A stretch of DNA of 5,588 nt from Anaerolineae bacterium. Its GTDB lineage: Bacteria > Chloroflexota > Anaerolineae > Anaerolineales > Villigracilaceae. Of this stretch, positions 1-5,588 are shown piece by piece. The position numbers and the translations under genes were made by a program. The stretch spans positions 1-5,588 of the forward strand of contig PLNY01000077.1 in assembly GCA_003141915.1 (NCBI GenBank), in the 5' to 3' direction. The notes beneath the pieces were generated by a model that was not told where the DNA came from, searched no databases, and saw only the letters and a program-made list of their open reading frames with translations. Each line of letters starts with the position of its first letter. Position 1 is the first letter of the stretch.

Positions 1-993
1 ATCAATATGCGTTCCGCGACCGTCATTGGATTCGTGGCGGGTGGCGGAATCGGATTCTTCGTGGTCGAGACGGTGCGAATGGGAGGCTATCAGCAATACG
101 CAACCGCGTTATGGGCTGTAGTGATCGTCATCGTTTTGGTGGATTATATTAGTTCAAAGTGGCGCGAAAGCATCTTAAAGGATCAACCGCAAAAAGTTCA
201 AACTGCGAAGCGGCCTTTCTATAACAATTTACCCATTGCCTTTTATGTGATTCTAGGCGCGCTGGCTTTTGTCTATTGCTGGAATCTGAGCGGGCTCAGC
301 ATCAAGGATATGCTGAGCCCCGGTTCGAACTTCGGTCAATTGATTCATGACTTCGTGACGATTGATCTCTCGCCGGATGTTTTGCAGCCCGTCATTCAGC
401 AAATGATCGTCACGATCTTTCAGGCATTCCTTGCAACCACACTGGGCGCGCTTCTTGCATTGCCTTTCAGTTTTCTCGCCGCCAAGAATCTGACCGGACG
501 CAGTCGGCTCTCGGCCTGGATTTATTATGCAACGCGGGCGATGTTCAATCTCTTGCGTTCGATTGAAGCGTTGCTTTATGTGGTCATTTTCATCTTTTGG
601 GTCGGCATCGGCCCATTTGCAGGAATGCTGGCATTGGCAGTAACTTCATTTGCATTGATCGGCAAATTGTTTTCGGCTGCCATCGAAAATATAGATGCCG
701 GTCCCATCGAAGCGGTCAATGCCACAGGCGCGAACCGTTTGCAAATGATTGTGTATGCGGTTCTCCCACAAATCGTCCCGCCGTTCGTATCGTACCTGAT
801 CTATCAATGGGACATCAACATCCGCATGGCGACGATCATCGGCTTCGCGGGCGGCGGCGGCATCGGCTTGACCCTCACCACATTCTTTGGTTCTCTTGAA
901 TATCACAAAGCGGGAACCGTTGTGGCGTTCATTGTGATCGTCGTGGCGCTGATGGATTTCGCCAGCGCGAGGTTGAGACAAGAGTTGATATAA
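1..993 (+). CDS. phnE: Phosphonate-family ABC transporter permease, two fused PhnE-like domains (5' end missing)
   Basis: Membrane permease of a binding-protein-dependent ABC importer of the PhnE family, which imports phosphonates or related oxyanions such as phosphite. The frame is open from base 1, and the ATG at 7 lies inside a conserved domain, so the true start is upstream of the window. Counting from that ATG, residues 1-50 are the end of a first permease domain: INMRSATVIGF and GGGIG, then a membrane segment at about 33-47. A complete second domain follows, with membrane segments near 75-92, 131-158, 186-218 and 302-317. It has the cytoplasmic EAA loop for the ATPase (EAVNATG at 235-241, LP at 253-254) and a second copy of the signature (INIRMATIIGF, GGGGIG) at 270-286. 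A hydrophilic linker spans 51-73. The matching binding protein and ATPase are not in view, so the substrate cannot be settled; phosphonate is the family default. Confidence 0.85.
   Translation: MNMRSATVIGFVAGGGIGFFVVETVRMGGYQQYATALWAVVIVIVLVDYISSKWRESILKDQPQKVQTAKRPFYNNLPIAFYVILGALAFVYCWNLSGLSIKDMLSPGSNFGQLIHDFVTIDLSPDVLQPVIQQMIVTIFQAFLATTLGALLALPFSFLAAKNLTGRSRLSAWIYYATRAMFNLLRSIEALLYVVIFIFWVGIGPFAGMLALAVTSFALIGKLFSAAIENIDAGPIEAVNATGANRLQMIVYAVLPQIVPPFVSYLIYQWDINIRMATIIGFAGGGGIGLTLTTFFGSLEYHKAGTVVAFIVIVVALMDFASARLRQELI
292..320 (+). repeat. Perfect 11-bp inverted repeat (hairpin) inside the permease gene
   Basis: GGGCTCAGCAT at 292-302 is the exact reverse complement of ATGCTGAGCCC at 310-320, with a 7-nt loop (CAAGGAT). 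It encodes the segment GLSIKDMLSP, just after the first membrane segment of the second permease domain. No T-run follows it, so it does not look like an intrinsic terminator. The pairing is seen directly; any function is unknown. Confidence 0.6.
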
Positions 994-1030
994 AACATGC
1001 ACAGGGCGGATCGTGATTATTAATTTTCAA

Positions 1031-1060
1031 TTGCACGGAATATTCAGATTGGCGTATGAT
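1031..1060 (+). promoter_or_regulatory. Predicted sigma70-type promoter of nadC
   Basis: TTGCAC at 1031-1036 is a good -35 box, followed by an 18-nt spacer and the -10 box TATGAT at 1055-1060. Standard spacing puts the transcription start near 1067, about 3 nt before the nadC ATG, and no Shine-Dalgarno sequence precedes that ATG. The transcript is therefore predicted to be leaderless or nearly so. The boxes lie in the 76-nt gap after the permease gene, in which I see no convincing terminator or operator. Confidence 0.6.
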
Positions 1061-1069
1061 TAAGTCTCG

Positions 1070-1921
1070 ATGAAAGACAAACATTCAGATACTTTACATC
1101 CTGACATTCTGGCAGCTATTCACCGAGCACTTCTGGAAGACATCGGCGGCGGCGATATAACCACAAACAGCATCGTTTCATTTGATGCTTTGATGCAAGG
1201 GAGAATCATTGCGAAGCAAAGCGGCATCATTGCCGGGTTGGACGTAGTGAATGCTGTCTATGAGATGGTTGATTCAAATACTGATTTCAATCCCACAGTA
1301 TCCGAAGGCGCTCGCGTGAATGATCATCAGACTCTGGCGATGGTTTCCGGGTCCGCTCGTTCTCTCCTGACCGGAGAACGGACCGCGTTAAATTTTCTTG
1401 GACGCATCTCAGGCATTGCCACGTTAACGCGTCAGTTTGTGGATGCGGTTGCCGGTACAAAAGCGGTCATTCTTGACACGCGCAAGACCGCTCCCGGTCT
1501 GCGCATGTTAGACAAACTAGCTGTATTGCGCGGAGGCGGTAAGAATCATCGTGTTGGACTCTACGATATGATGCTGATTAAAGATAATCATATTGATTTC
1601 GCTGGAAGCCTCGAAGAAGCTGTCCGACGCGCACGCGCTGCCCATAGCAATGTTGAACTTGAAGTCGAGGCACGAACGTTGGACGATGTGTGCGCCGCGC
1701 TTGAATTGAAAATCAATCGCATTCTATTGGACAATATGACAGTTGAGATGATGGCAGAGGCTGTCAGCATCACGAAGGGACTCGCCAAACTCGAAGCGTC
1801 AGGCAATGTGAGTCTGGAAAACGTCGGGCGCATCGCCGAGACGGGCGTTGACTTTATTTCGATTGGCGCGTTGACGCATTCCGCAAAAACATTCGACGTT
1901 TCATTTGACTATGTCCGATAA
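1070..1921 (+). CDS. nadC: Nicotinate-nucleotide pyrophosphorylase (quinolinate phosphoribosyltransferase)
   Basis: Cytoplasmic enzyme that joins quinolinate to PRPP to give nicotinate mononucleotide, CO2 and pyrophosphate, the third step of de novo NAD synthesis. The 283 residues match the usual family length. Family motifs run in order: LLEDIGGGDITT (21-32), GERTALNFLGRISGIAT (102-118), DTRKTAPGLR (136-145) and GGGKNHR (155-161), which supply the basic residues that bind quinolinate and phosphate. Then come LIKDNHI (169-175), EVEAR (198-202), LLDNM (219-223), LEASGNV (241-247) and ISIGALTHS (263-271), which form the C-terminal barrel and phosphate site. The ATG at 1070 is chosen because it gives the normal N-terminus and sits just after a good promoter; no Shine-Dalgarno sequence is visible. 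It is followed by a structured repeat and then by nadA and nadB, which make its substrate. No key motif is missing. Confidence 0.96.
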   Translation: MKDKHSDTLHPDILAAIHRALLEDIGGGDITTNSIVSFDALMQGRIIAKQSGIIAGLDVVNAVYEMVDSNTDFNPTVSEGARVNDHQTLAMVSGSARSLLTGERTALNFLGRISGIATLTRQFVDAVAGTKAVILDTRKTAPGLRMLDKLAVLRGGGKNHRVGLYDMMLIKDNHIDFAGSLEEAVRRARAAHSNVELEVEARTLDDVCAALELKINRILLDNMTVEMMAEAVSITKGLAKLEASGNVSLENVGRIAETGVDFISIGALTHSAKTFDVSFDYVR

Positions 1922-1926
1922 ACAAA

Positions 1927-2047
1927 TGTCATTGCGAGGGCGCGAAGCGCCTGTGGCAATCTCATATTAAATGCAAACAGGAGATTGCCACGTCGCCGCT
2001 ATGCGGCTCCTCGCACATGTGCCTGCGGCTCAGTGCAGGCAATGACA
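1927..2047. repeat. 121-bp structured inverted-repeat element (MITE/REP-like) between nadC and nadA
   Basis: The ends are inverted repeats: TGTCATTGC (1927-1935) and GCAATGACA (2039-2047). Inside is a perfect 11-bp stem, GTGGCAATCTC (1953-1963) with GAGATTGCCAC (1981-1991), around a 17-nt AT-rich loop. It is flanked by two small hairpins: GGCGC-GAA-GCGCC (1939-1951) and GCCGC-TAT-GCGGC (1995-2007). The whole could fold as a branched structure in RNA or as a cruciform in DNA. The TGTCATTGCGAGG...GCAATCTC pattern resembles dispersed non-coding repeats I recall from several bacterial phyla, including Anaerolineae. I see no coding potential, no T-run typical of a terminator, and no clear target-site duplication at the ends. 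It probably sits inside the nadC-nadA-nadB transcript. Copy number cannot be judged from a single copy here. Confidence 0.8.
2016..2041. repeat. Probable 26-nt insertion carrying its own hairpin, within the right arm of the repeat
   Basis: The left end TGTCATTGCGAGG (1927-1939) has a 13-nt reverse complement on the right only if these 26 nt are removed: CCTCGCA at 2009-2015 would then join ATGACA at 2042-2047. The segment is bounded by GCA at 2013-2015 and at 2039-2041. It contains TGCCTGC (2020-2026) pairing perfectly with GCAGGCA (2035-2041) around an 8-nt loop. This hairpin and the outer stem of the element compete for 2039-2041. Confidence 0.55.
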
Positions 2048-2056
2048 CCGAAATAT

Positions 2057-2062
2057 AAAGGA
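2057..2062 (+). promoter_or_regulatory. Shine-Dalgarno sequence of nadA
   Basis: AAAGGA lies 5 nt before the ATG at 2068 and fixes the nadA start. It contrasts with nadC, which has no such site, and suggests that nadA is read from a longer mRNA starting upstream rather than from a leaderless transcript. No convincing promoter is seen between 1922 and 2067. Confidence 0.65.
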
Positions 2063-2067
2063 AAAAG

Positions 2068-3117
2068 ATGAATTCCGAAGCACAAAAGTTATACGAGGAA
2101 ATGAAATTACATCTGGCGAATGTGGTGCCAGATTTTGAATTGGCATATAAAGCGGAGATTGCCGTTGAGATCAACGAGTTGAAGAAAAAACGCAATGCTG
2201 TTATTTTGGGACACAATTACATGGAGCCTGTGCTGTTTTATTCTGTGCCGGATTTCAAAGGCGATTCGCTGGACTTGAGTCGCAAAGCCGCGCAGACTGA
2301 TAAGGATGTGGTCGTATTTTGCGGTGTGAGATTTATGGCAGAGACTGCCAAGATTTTGAATCCAAACAAAACGGTTCTTCTGCCCGCGACGAAAGCGGGT
2401 TGCTCGCTCGCCGCCAGCATCACTGCCGAGGATGTTCGCAACCTTAAGAAAAAATTCCCCGGCGTGCCGGTTGTGACGTATGTCAACACCTATGCGGACG
2501 TCAAAGCGGAAAGCGATATCTGTTGTACTTCAAGCAATGCGGTTGCAGTGGTTGAATCTCTCAATACCGATACAGTTATCTTTTTGCCTGATCAATATTT
2601 AGCCAGCAACGTCGCGAAAGAAAGCGGGAAGCATATTATCTTTCCATCCCTCACTCCATCCGGTTTTTCACAAGCAGAGACCAGCTTGCTCGATGTTCAA
2701 ATGATCGGGTGGCACGGACGATGTGAAGTCCATGAGAAATTTACAGTCAAGGATATCGATACGGTGCGCGCACAATTCCCGGATGTGGTGATTCTCTCGC
2801 ATCCGGAATGCAGCCCGGACGTTGTTAATGCATCCGACTTCTCCGGAAGCACGAATGCCATGATCCAATATGTCCGCGAATCGAAAGCGCCGCATTATCT
2901 ATTGCTGACCGAATGCTCGATGGGCGATAATGTCGCGGCGGCCAATCCAGAAAAGGATATGCTGCGGCTGTGCATGGTGCGCTGTCCGCACATGAACACG
3001 ATTACAATGGAAGACACGCGCGATGCACTGAAATATAATCGCTATGTGATCGATATTCCGGAAGAGATCCGCATTAAAGCTTTTCAGGCAGTGGATCGAA
3101 TGATCAAAATTGGATAA
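2068..3117 (+). CDS. nadA: Quinolinate synthase A, [4Fe-4S] enzyme
   Basis: Condenses iminoaspartate (from NadB) with dihydroxyacetone phosphate to form quinolinate, using an oxygen-sensitive [4Fe-4S] cluster in which three cysteines leave one iron free for substrate. The likely ligands are C112 (AGCSLA), C219 (HGRCEVH) and C306 (VRCPHMN), one in each of the three repeated domains. Other family marks are LGHNYMEP (47-54), KGDSLDLSRKAA (64-75), FCGVRFMAETAKIL (84-97), VTYVNTYADVKAESD (136-150), CTSSNA (153-158), LPDQYLA (173-179) and SHPEC (244-248). At 349 residues it belongs to the longer forms of the family (the Bacillus-type protein is about 368) rather than the compact ones of about 300. 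The start at 2068 is supported by AAAGGA. nadB begins 3 nt after the stop. Nothing essential is missing. Confidence 0.96.
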   Translation: MNSEAQKLYEEMKLHLANVVPDFELAYKAEIAVEINELKKKRNAVILGHNYMEPVLFYSVPDFKGDSLDLSRKAAQTDKDVVVFCGVRFMAETAKILNPNKTVLLPATKAGCSLAASITAEDVRNLKKKFPGVPVVTYVNTYADVKAESDICCTSSNAVAVVESLNTDTVIFLPDQYLASNVAKESGKHIIFPSLTPSGFSQAETSLLDVQMIGWHGRCEVHEKFTVKDIDTVRAQFPDVVILSHPECSPDVVNASDFSGSTNAMIQYVRESKAPHYLLLTECSMGDNVAAANPEKDMLRLCMVRCPHMNTITMEDTRDALKYNRYVIDIPEEIRIKAFQAVDRMIKIG

Positions 3118-3120
3118 CGC

Positions 3121-4722
3121 ATGAAGACCACTGATGTTTTGATTATCGGCTCGGGGATTGCCGGTATTGCAACAGCCATTCAACTCGCGCAAAACCCGAA
3201 GCGGAAAATCATTCTCCTTACCCGCGCGTCTGATGTTCACGAATCAAATACATTCTGGGCACAGGGAGGAATCATCCATCGCGGGCCGGTCGATAGCGCC
3301 GAACTTTTGGTCAAGGATATTCTTGACGCTGGGGCTGGCGCATCCTTGCCGGAATCTGCGCGCATCCTTGCTAATGAAGGTCCGCGGCTTACAGATGATA
3401 TTCTTATCGGTGAGGCGCACATTCAGTTTGACCGTGAAGCGGATGGAACGCTGGCGTATGGTCAGGAGGCCGCTCACTCGCGGCGAAGGATCGTCCATGT
3501 TGCAGATGGAACCGGTGCCGCCATCAGCAACGGCCTGGTTGCATTGTTAAAGAATTATCCCAACATCGAAGTGCTTTCCAACGCCACGGCGGTGGATTTG
3601 ATCACATACCCTCATCACTCGCGCGATCCTTTGGATAATTATCGTCCGATCCAATGCCATGGTGCATATGTGTTTGACTATACCGGAAAAGCCATTCATC
3701 GAACGTTGGCGGCTGTCACGGTTCTCGCGACAGGCGGCTTGGGACGCATCTATCGCAACACCACCAACCCTTCGGGCGCACGCGGCGACGGCCTTGCGAT
3801 GGCCTCGCGCGCCGGTGCGCGCATCATCAATGCGGAATATATTCAGTTCCACCCCACTGCATTGGCGGTTCCTGGAGCGGAAGGATTCCTGATCAGCGAA
3901 GCGATGCGCGGCGAAGGCGGCGTTCTGCTCGATCCGAATGGACATCCTTTTATGCAAAAATATTCTCCTGAATGGAAGGACCTCGCACCGCGCGATATTG
4001 TTGCAAGAGCTATTCATTCAGAAATGGAGACGAACGGCTATTCGTTCGTTCTTTTGGACATTGCGTCTCATATGTCTGCCTCCGCCATAAAAACCCGTTT
4101 CCCCAATATCTATGCCGAATGTATGCGCGTTGGACTCGATATTACGCGTGAGCCAATCCCGGTTGTTCCCGCCGCACATTATTTCTGTGGCGGAATCGCT
4201 GTGGATGAATACGGACAGTCCAGCATTGCGGATCTTTACGCGGTGGGTGAGGTATCCTGCACAGGTTTGCACGGAGCCAATCGCCTGGCGTCCACTTCCT
4301 TGCTGGAAGGACTCGTGTGGGGTCATCGCGCCGGACAAAAAATAGAAGAAACGTTAAACGCCAAATCGTTTCCGATTCCAACCCGCGAGGATATTCCACC
4401 ATGGGATGAAAGCGGATTGATCAACGATTCCGATCCGGCGTTGATTCAAGGCGATATGCAGACGATTCAAAATATCATGTGGCATTATGTCGGCTTGATC
4501 CGTTCCGGCGACCGCTTGTCGCGCGCCATCCGCGAATTGCGCCATTTGCAGAATGAGATCGAAACCTTTTATCAAAAAACAAAATTGAGCGATGGCTTGA
4601 TTGGATTGCGAAATGCGGTGGAGGTTGCGTTGATCGTCGCCCAGGCCGCTTATCATAATCGTCAGAGCCGAGGCTGCCATTATCGGGTGGATGCAGTGGA
4701 GGTCGGAGATCGATTGCTGTAA
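3121..4722 (+). CDS. nadB: L-aspartate oxidase (FAD flavoprotein)
   Basis: Oxidises L-aspartate to iminoaspartate with FAD, passing electrons to oxygen or fumarate; the product is unstable and is used by NadA. The N-terminal Rossmann motif GSGIAG (10-15) binds FAD, and WAQGGI (46-51) is the flavin-side signature of the succinate dehydrogenase/fumarate reductase family. Active-site residues match the E. coli enzyme almost position for position: E116 in EAAHSRRR, H244 in FHPTAL, R263 in MRGEGG, R291 in PRDIVARA, H353 in AAHYFCGG and R388 in GANRLASTSLLEG. The C-terminal helical region (about 430-515) ends with SRGCHYRVD (516-524), typical of NadB rather than of SdhA. The 533 residues are normal length. 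The start lies 3 nt after nadA with only a weak GGA (3112-3114), so translation is probably coupled to nadA. Confidence 0.96.
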   Translation: MKTTDVLIIGSGIAGIATAIQLAQNPKRKIILLTRASDVHESNTFWAQGGIIHRGPVDSAELLVKDILDAGAGASLPESARILANEGPRLTDDILIGEAHIQFDREADGTLAYGQEAAHSRRRIVHVADGTGAAISNGLVALLKNYPNIEVLSNATAVDLITYPHHSRDPLDNYRPIQCHGAYVFDYTGKAIHRTLAAVTVLATGGLGRIYRNTTNPSGARGDGLAMASRAGARIINAEYIQFHPTALAVPGAEGFLISEAMRGEGGVLLDPNGHPFMQKYSPEWKDLAPRDIVARAIHSEMETNGYSFVLLDIASHMSASAIKTRFPNIYAECMRVGLDITREPIPVVPAAHYFCGGIAVDEYGQSSIADLYAVGEVSCTGLHGANRLASTSLLEGLVWGHRAGQKIEETLNAKSFPIPTREDIPPWDESGLINDSDPALIQGDMQTIQNIMWHYVGLIRSGDRLSRAIRELRHLQNEIETFYQKTKLSDGLIGLRNAVEVALIVAQAAYHNRQSRGCHYRVDAVEVGDRLL

Positions 4723-4736
4723 CCTTTCCTTTCATT

Positions 4737-4745
4737 TGGTAGAAT
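4737..4745 (+). promoter_or_regulatory. Predicted extended -10 promoter of the SanA-like gene
   Basis: TGG followed by TAGAAT (4740-4745) fits an extended -10 element (TGn plus hexamer). The last T is 8 nt before the ATG at 4753, so the expected transcription start is at 4752-4753 and the mRNA would be leaderless. There is no Shine-Dalgarno sequence in the 30-nt gap. The nearest -35-like hexamer, TTGCTG at 4714-4719 within the end of nadB, is 20 nt away and weak, which is acceptable for an extended -10 promoter. Confidence 0.5.
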
Positions 4746-4752
4746 CAAAAGA

Positions 4753-5409
4753 ATGTCAAAACAAAATTGGAAGTTCATCCGAAACATATTCATCGCGCTC
4801 GCAGCTGCCGGACTGGTCATTCTGATATTGCCGCGTGTCATCACGACGATTTATAGTTCGACGCGCATTTACACAGCCGATGCAGTGCCGAATGAGCGCG
4901 TCGCCATCGTTTTCGGCGCAGGCTTGACCCGCGAAGGCCAGCCTACTCTGATTCTAAAAGACCGTGTTAGAACGGCAGCTCAACTTTATTTAAGCGGTAA
5001 GGTTCAAAAGTTATTGATGAGCGGCGACAATCGTTTTGTCAATTACAATGAGCCGGAAGCGATGCGTCAATACGCGCTCAGCCTCGGCGTCCCGGACAAT
5101 GCGATTGTTCTTGATTATGCCGGACGTCGAACGTATGATACATGCTATCGCGCCAAAGCCATCTTCGGTCTCAATTCGGCGCTGTTGGTCACGCAACAAT
5201 TTCATATGCCGCGCGCATTGTTTTTGTGCAACATGCTTGGCGTCCAAGCCGTCGGCGTGGAGGCGAACAATTATTGGTATTGGCCCCAGCTGATGTTGAT
5301 TTGGAACATCCGCGAACAACTCGCCACGGTCGGCGCATTTTGGGATGTGTATGTTGAAAAGCCGTTGCCGGTGCTTGGTAAGCCCGAACCCATCTTTACG
5401 GAGAACTAA
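4753..5409 (+). CDS. SanA/YdcF-like DUF218 protein, membrane-anchored
   Basis: Member of the DUF218 family (SanA, ElyC, YdcF), close to the SanA branch, whose E. coli member affects envelope permeability to vancomycin at high temperature; the biochemical activity is unsettled. Residues 1-10 are short and basic (KQNWKFIR), followed by one hydrophobic segment at about 11-32, so the protein is probably anchored in the membrane with its domain outside. SanA-like motifs run in order: IVFGAGL (52-58), LKDRVRTAAQLYLSGKVQKL (68-87), SGDNRFVNYNEPEAM (90-104), LGVPDNAI (111-118), DYAGRRTYDTCYRAK (121-135) and LVTQQFHMPRALFLC (145-159). The 218 residues are slightly shorter than E. coli SanA (about 239). 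The ATG at 4753 directly follows an extended -10 box. The HD-domain gene starts right after its stop, so the two are probably cotranscribed. Family assignment is firm; the role is not. Confidence 0.88.
   Translation: MSKQNWKFIRNIFIALAAAGLVILILPRVITTIYSSTRIYTADAVPNERVAIVFGAGLTREGQPTLILKDRVRTAAQLYLSGKVQKLLMSGDNRFVNYNEPEAMRQYALSLGVPDNAIVLDYAGRRTYDTCYRAKAIFGLNSALLVTQQFHMPRALFLCNMLGVQAVGVEANNYWYWPQLMLIWNIREQLATVGAFWDVYVEKPLPVLGKPEPIFTEN
5400..5404 (+). promoter_or_regulatory. Shine-Dalgarno sequence of the HD-domain gene
   Basis: GGAGA lies inside the last codons of the SanA-like gene, 5 nt before the ATG at 5410, and supports that start. It also indicates that the gene is translated from the same mRNA as its upstream neighbour. 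Confidence 0.6.
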
Positions 5410-5588
5410 ATGAATCGCGATGAAGGTCTTGCTCTGGTACGTGAATATGTAAAGAACGAAGGTCTGGTGCGCCACATGTTTTCAGTGGAAGCCTGTATGC
5501 GTTTCTACGCCGAGAAATTCAGCGAAGATGTGGAAGCGTGGGGATTGCTCGGCCTCATCCACGATTTCGATTGGGAGATTCATCCCAC
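5410..5588 (+). CDS. HD-domain protein, N-terminal part (3' end outside window)
   Basis: Fifty-nine codons are visible before the window ends. The translation shows the start of an HD phosphohydrolase fold: the first metal-ligand histidine in VRHMFSVEA (H22), then WGLLGLIHDFDWE with the paired H51-D52 that names the superfamily. The spacing of 29 residues between the first histidine and the HD pair is short, as in small stand-alone HDIG-type hydrolases. Such proteins are usually metal-dependent phosphohydrolases acting on nucleotides or related phosphate esters, but the substrate cannot be told from this fragment. The ATG follows the TAA of the SanA-like gene with no gap and has a good GGAGA upstream. 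The rest of the metal site, including a later aspartate, lies beyond the window. Confidence 0.8.
   Translation, partial: MNRDEGLALVREYVKNEGLVRHMFSVEACMRFYAEKFSEDVEAWGLLGLIHDFDWEIHP

Noticed and set aside
7..9. ATG at base 7 as the true start of the permease
   Set aside because: It falls inside the conserved INMRSATVIGF signature of a permease domain, and the frame is open to the window edge, so the real start is upstream.
646..1002. Long antisense open frames opposite the permease gene and several other genes
   Set aside because: They are shadows of well-supported genes on the + strand: their translations show no recognisable family, and they have no credible start signals.
994..1069. Possible terminator or NAD-repressor operator between the permease gene and nadC
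   Set aside because: Only weak pairings (CGTG with CACG, AATT with AATT) are present, with no GC-rich stem plus T-run and no palindrome I can tie to NrtR, NiaR or another known NAD regulator.
1480..1504. Strong hairpin in nadC: GCGC and AGACCG pairing with CGGTCT and GCGC, with one bulged base and a 4-nt loop
   Set aside because: It lies on the codons of the conserved DTRKTAPGLR active-site motif, so the sequence is dictated by the protein. No T-run or regulatory context goes with it.
2054..2059. TATAAA just before nadA as a possible -10 box
   Set aside because: No -35-like sequence at suitable spacing and no extended -10. It overlaps the A-rich Shine-Dalgarno region and is better explained by that.
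4030..4049. 7-bp inverted repeat ACGAACG/CGTTCGT with a 6-nt loop in nadB
   Set aside because: Short enough to arise by chance in a coding region of this size, and nothing around it suggests a function.

Overview
The window comes from a bacterial chromosome and reads as an ordinary metabolic region. Six protein genes all lie on the + strand with little space between them: the 3' end of an ABC permease gene (phnE family), nadC, nadA, nadB, a SanA/DUF218 membrane-anchored protein, and the 5' end of an HD-domain protein. The style of the proteins, the fused double PhnE permease, the -10 boxes sitting almost on the start codons and the TGTCATTGCGAGG-type intergenic repeat together suggest a Chloroflexota genome of the Anaerolineae type. 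This assignment rests on recalled resemblance, not on a marker gene, and is only moderately secure.

Layout. Bases 1-993 hold the C-terminal part of a permease that carries the end of one PhnE-like domain followed by a complete second one, so it is a tandem-domain fusion cut by the window edge. The gap 994-1069 holds a good sigma70-type promoter whose predicted start point lies about 3 nt before the nadC ATG. nadC (1070-1921) is followed by a 121-bp structured inverted-repeat element (1927-2047) that fills almost the whole space before nadA. nadA (2068-3117) has a Shine-Dalgarno sequence, and nadB starts 3 nt after the nadA stop. A short gap (4723-4752) holds an extended -10 promoter placed so that the next transcript would be leaderless. 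It drives the SanA-like gene (4753-5409), and the HD-domain gene begins directly after its stop codon and runs out of the window.

How the genes work together. NadB oxidises L-aspartate to iminoaspartate. NadA condenses that with dihydroxyacetone phosphate to quinolinate on a [4Fe-4S] cluster. NadC converts quinolinate and PRPP to nicotinate mononucleotide. The three genes are therefore the complete aspartate-to-NaMN branch of de novo NAD synthesis, and they probably form one transcript. The permease upstream and the SanA/HD pair downstream look like separate units with no evident link to NAD.

I found no clear sign of an undescribed system. The most interesting points are the repeat between nadC and nadA, including what looks like a 26-nt insertion in one arm, and the leaderless layout at the two unit-leading genes. 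A perfect 11-bp hairpin inside the permease gene and the fused double permease also deserve a look.
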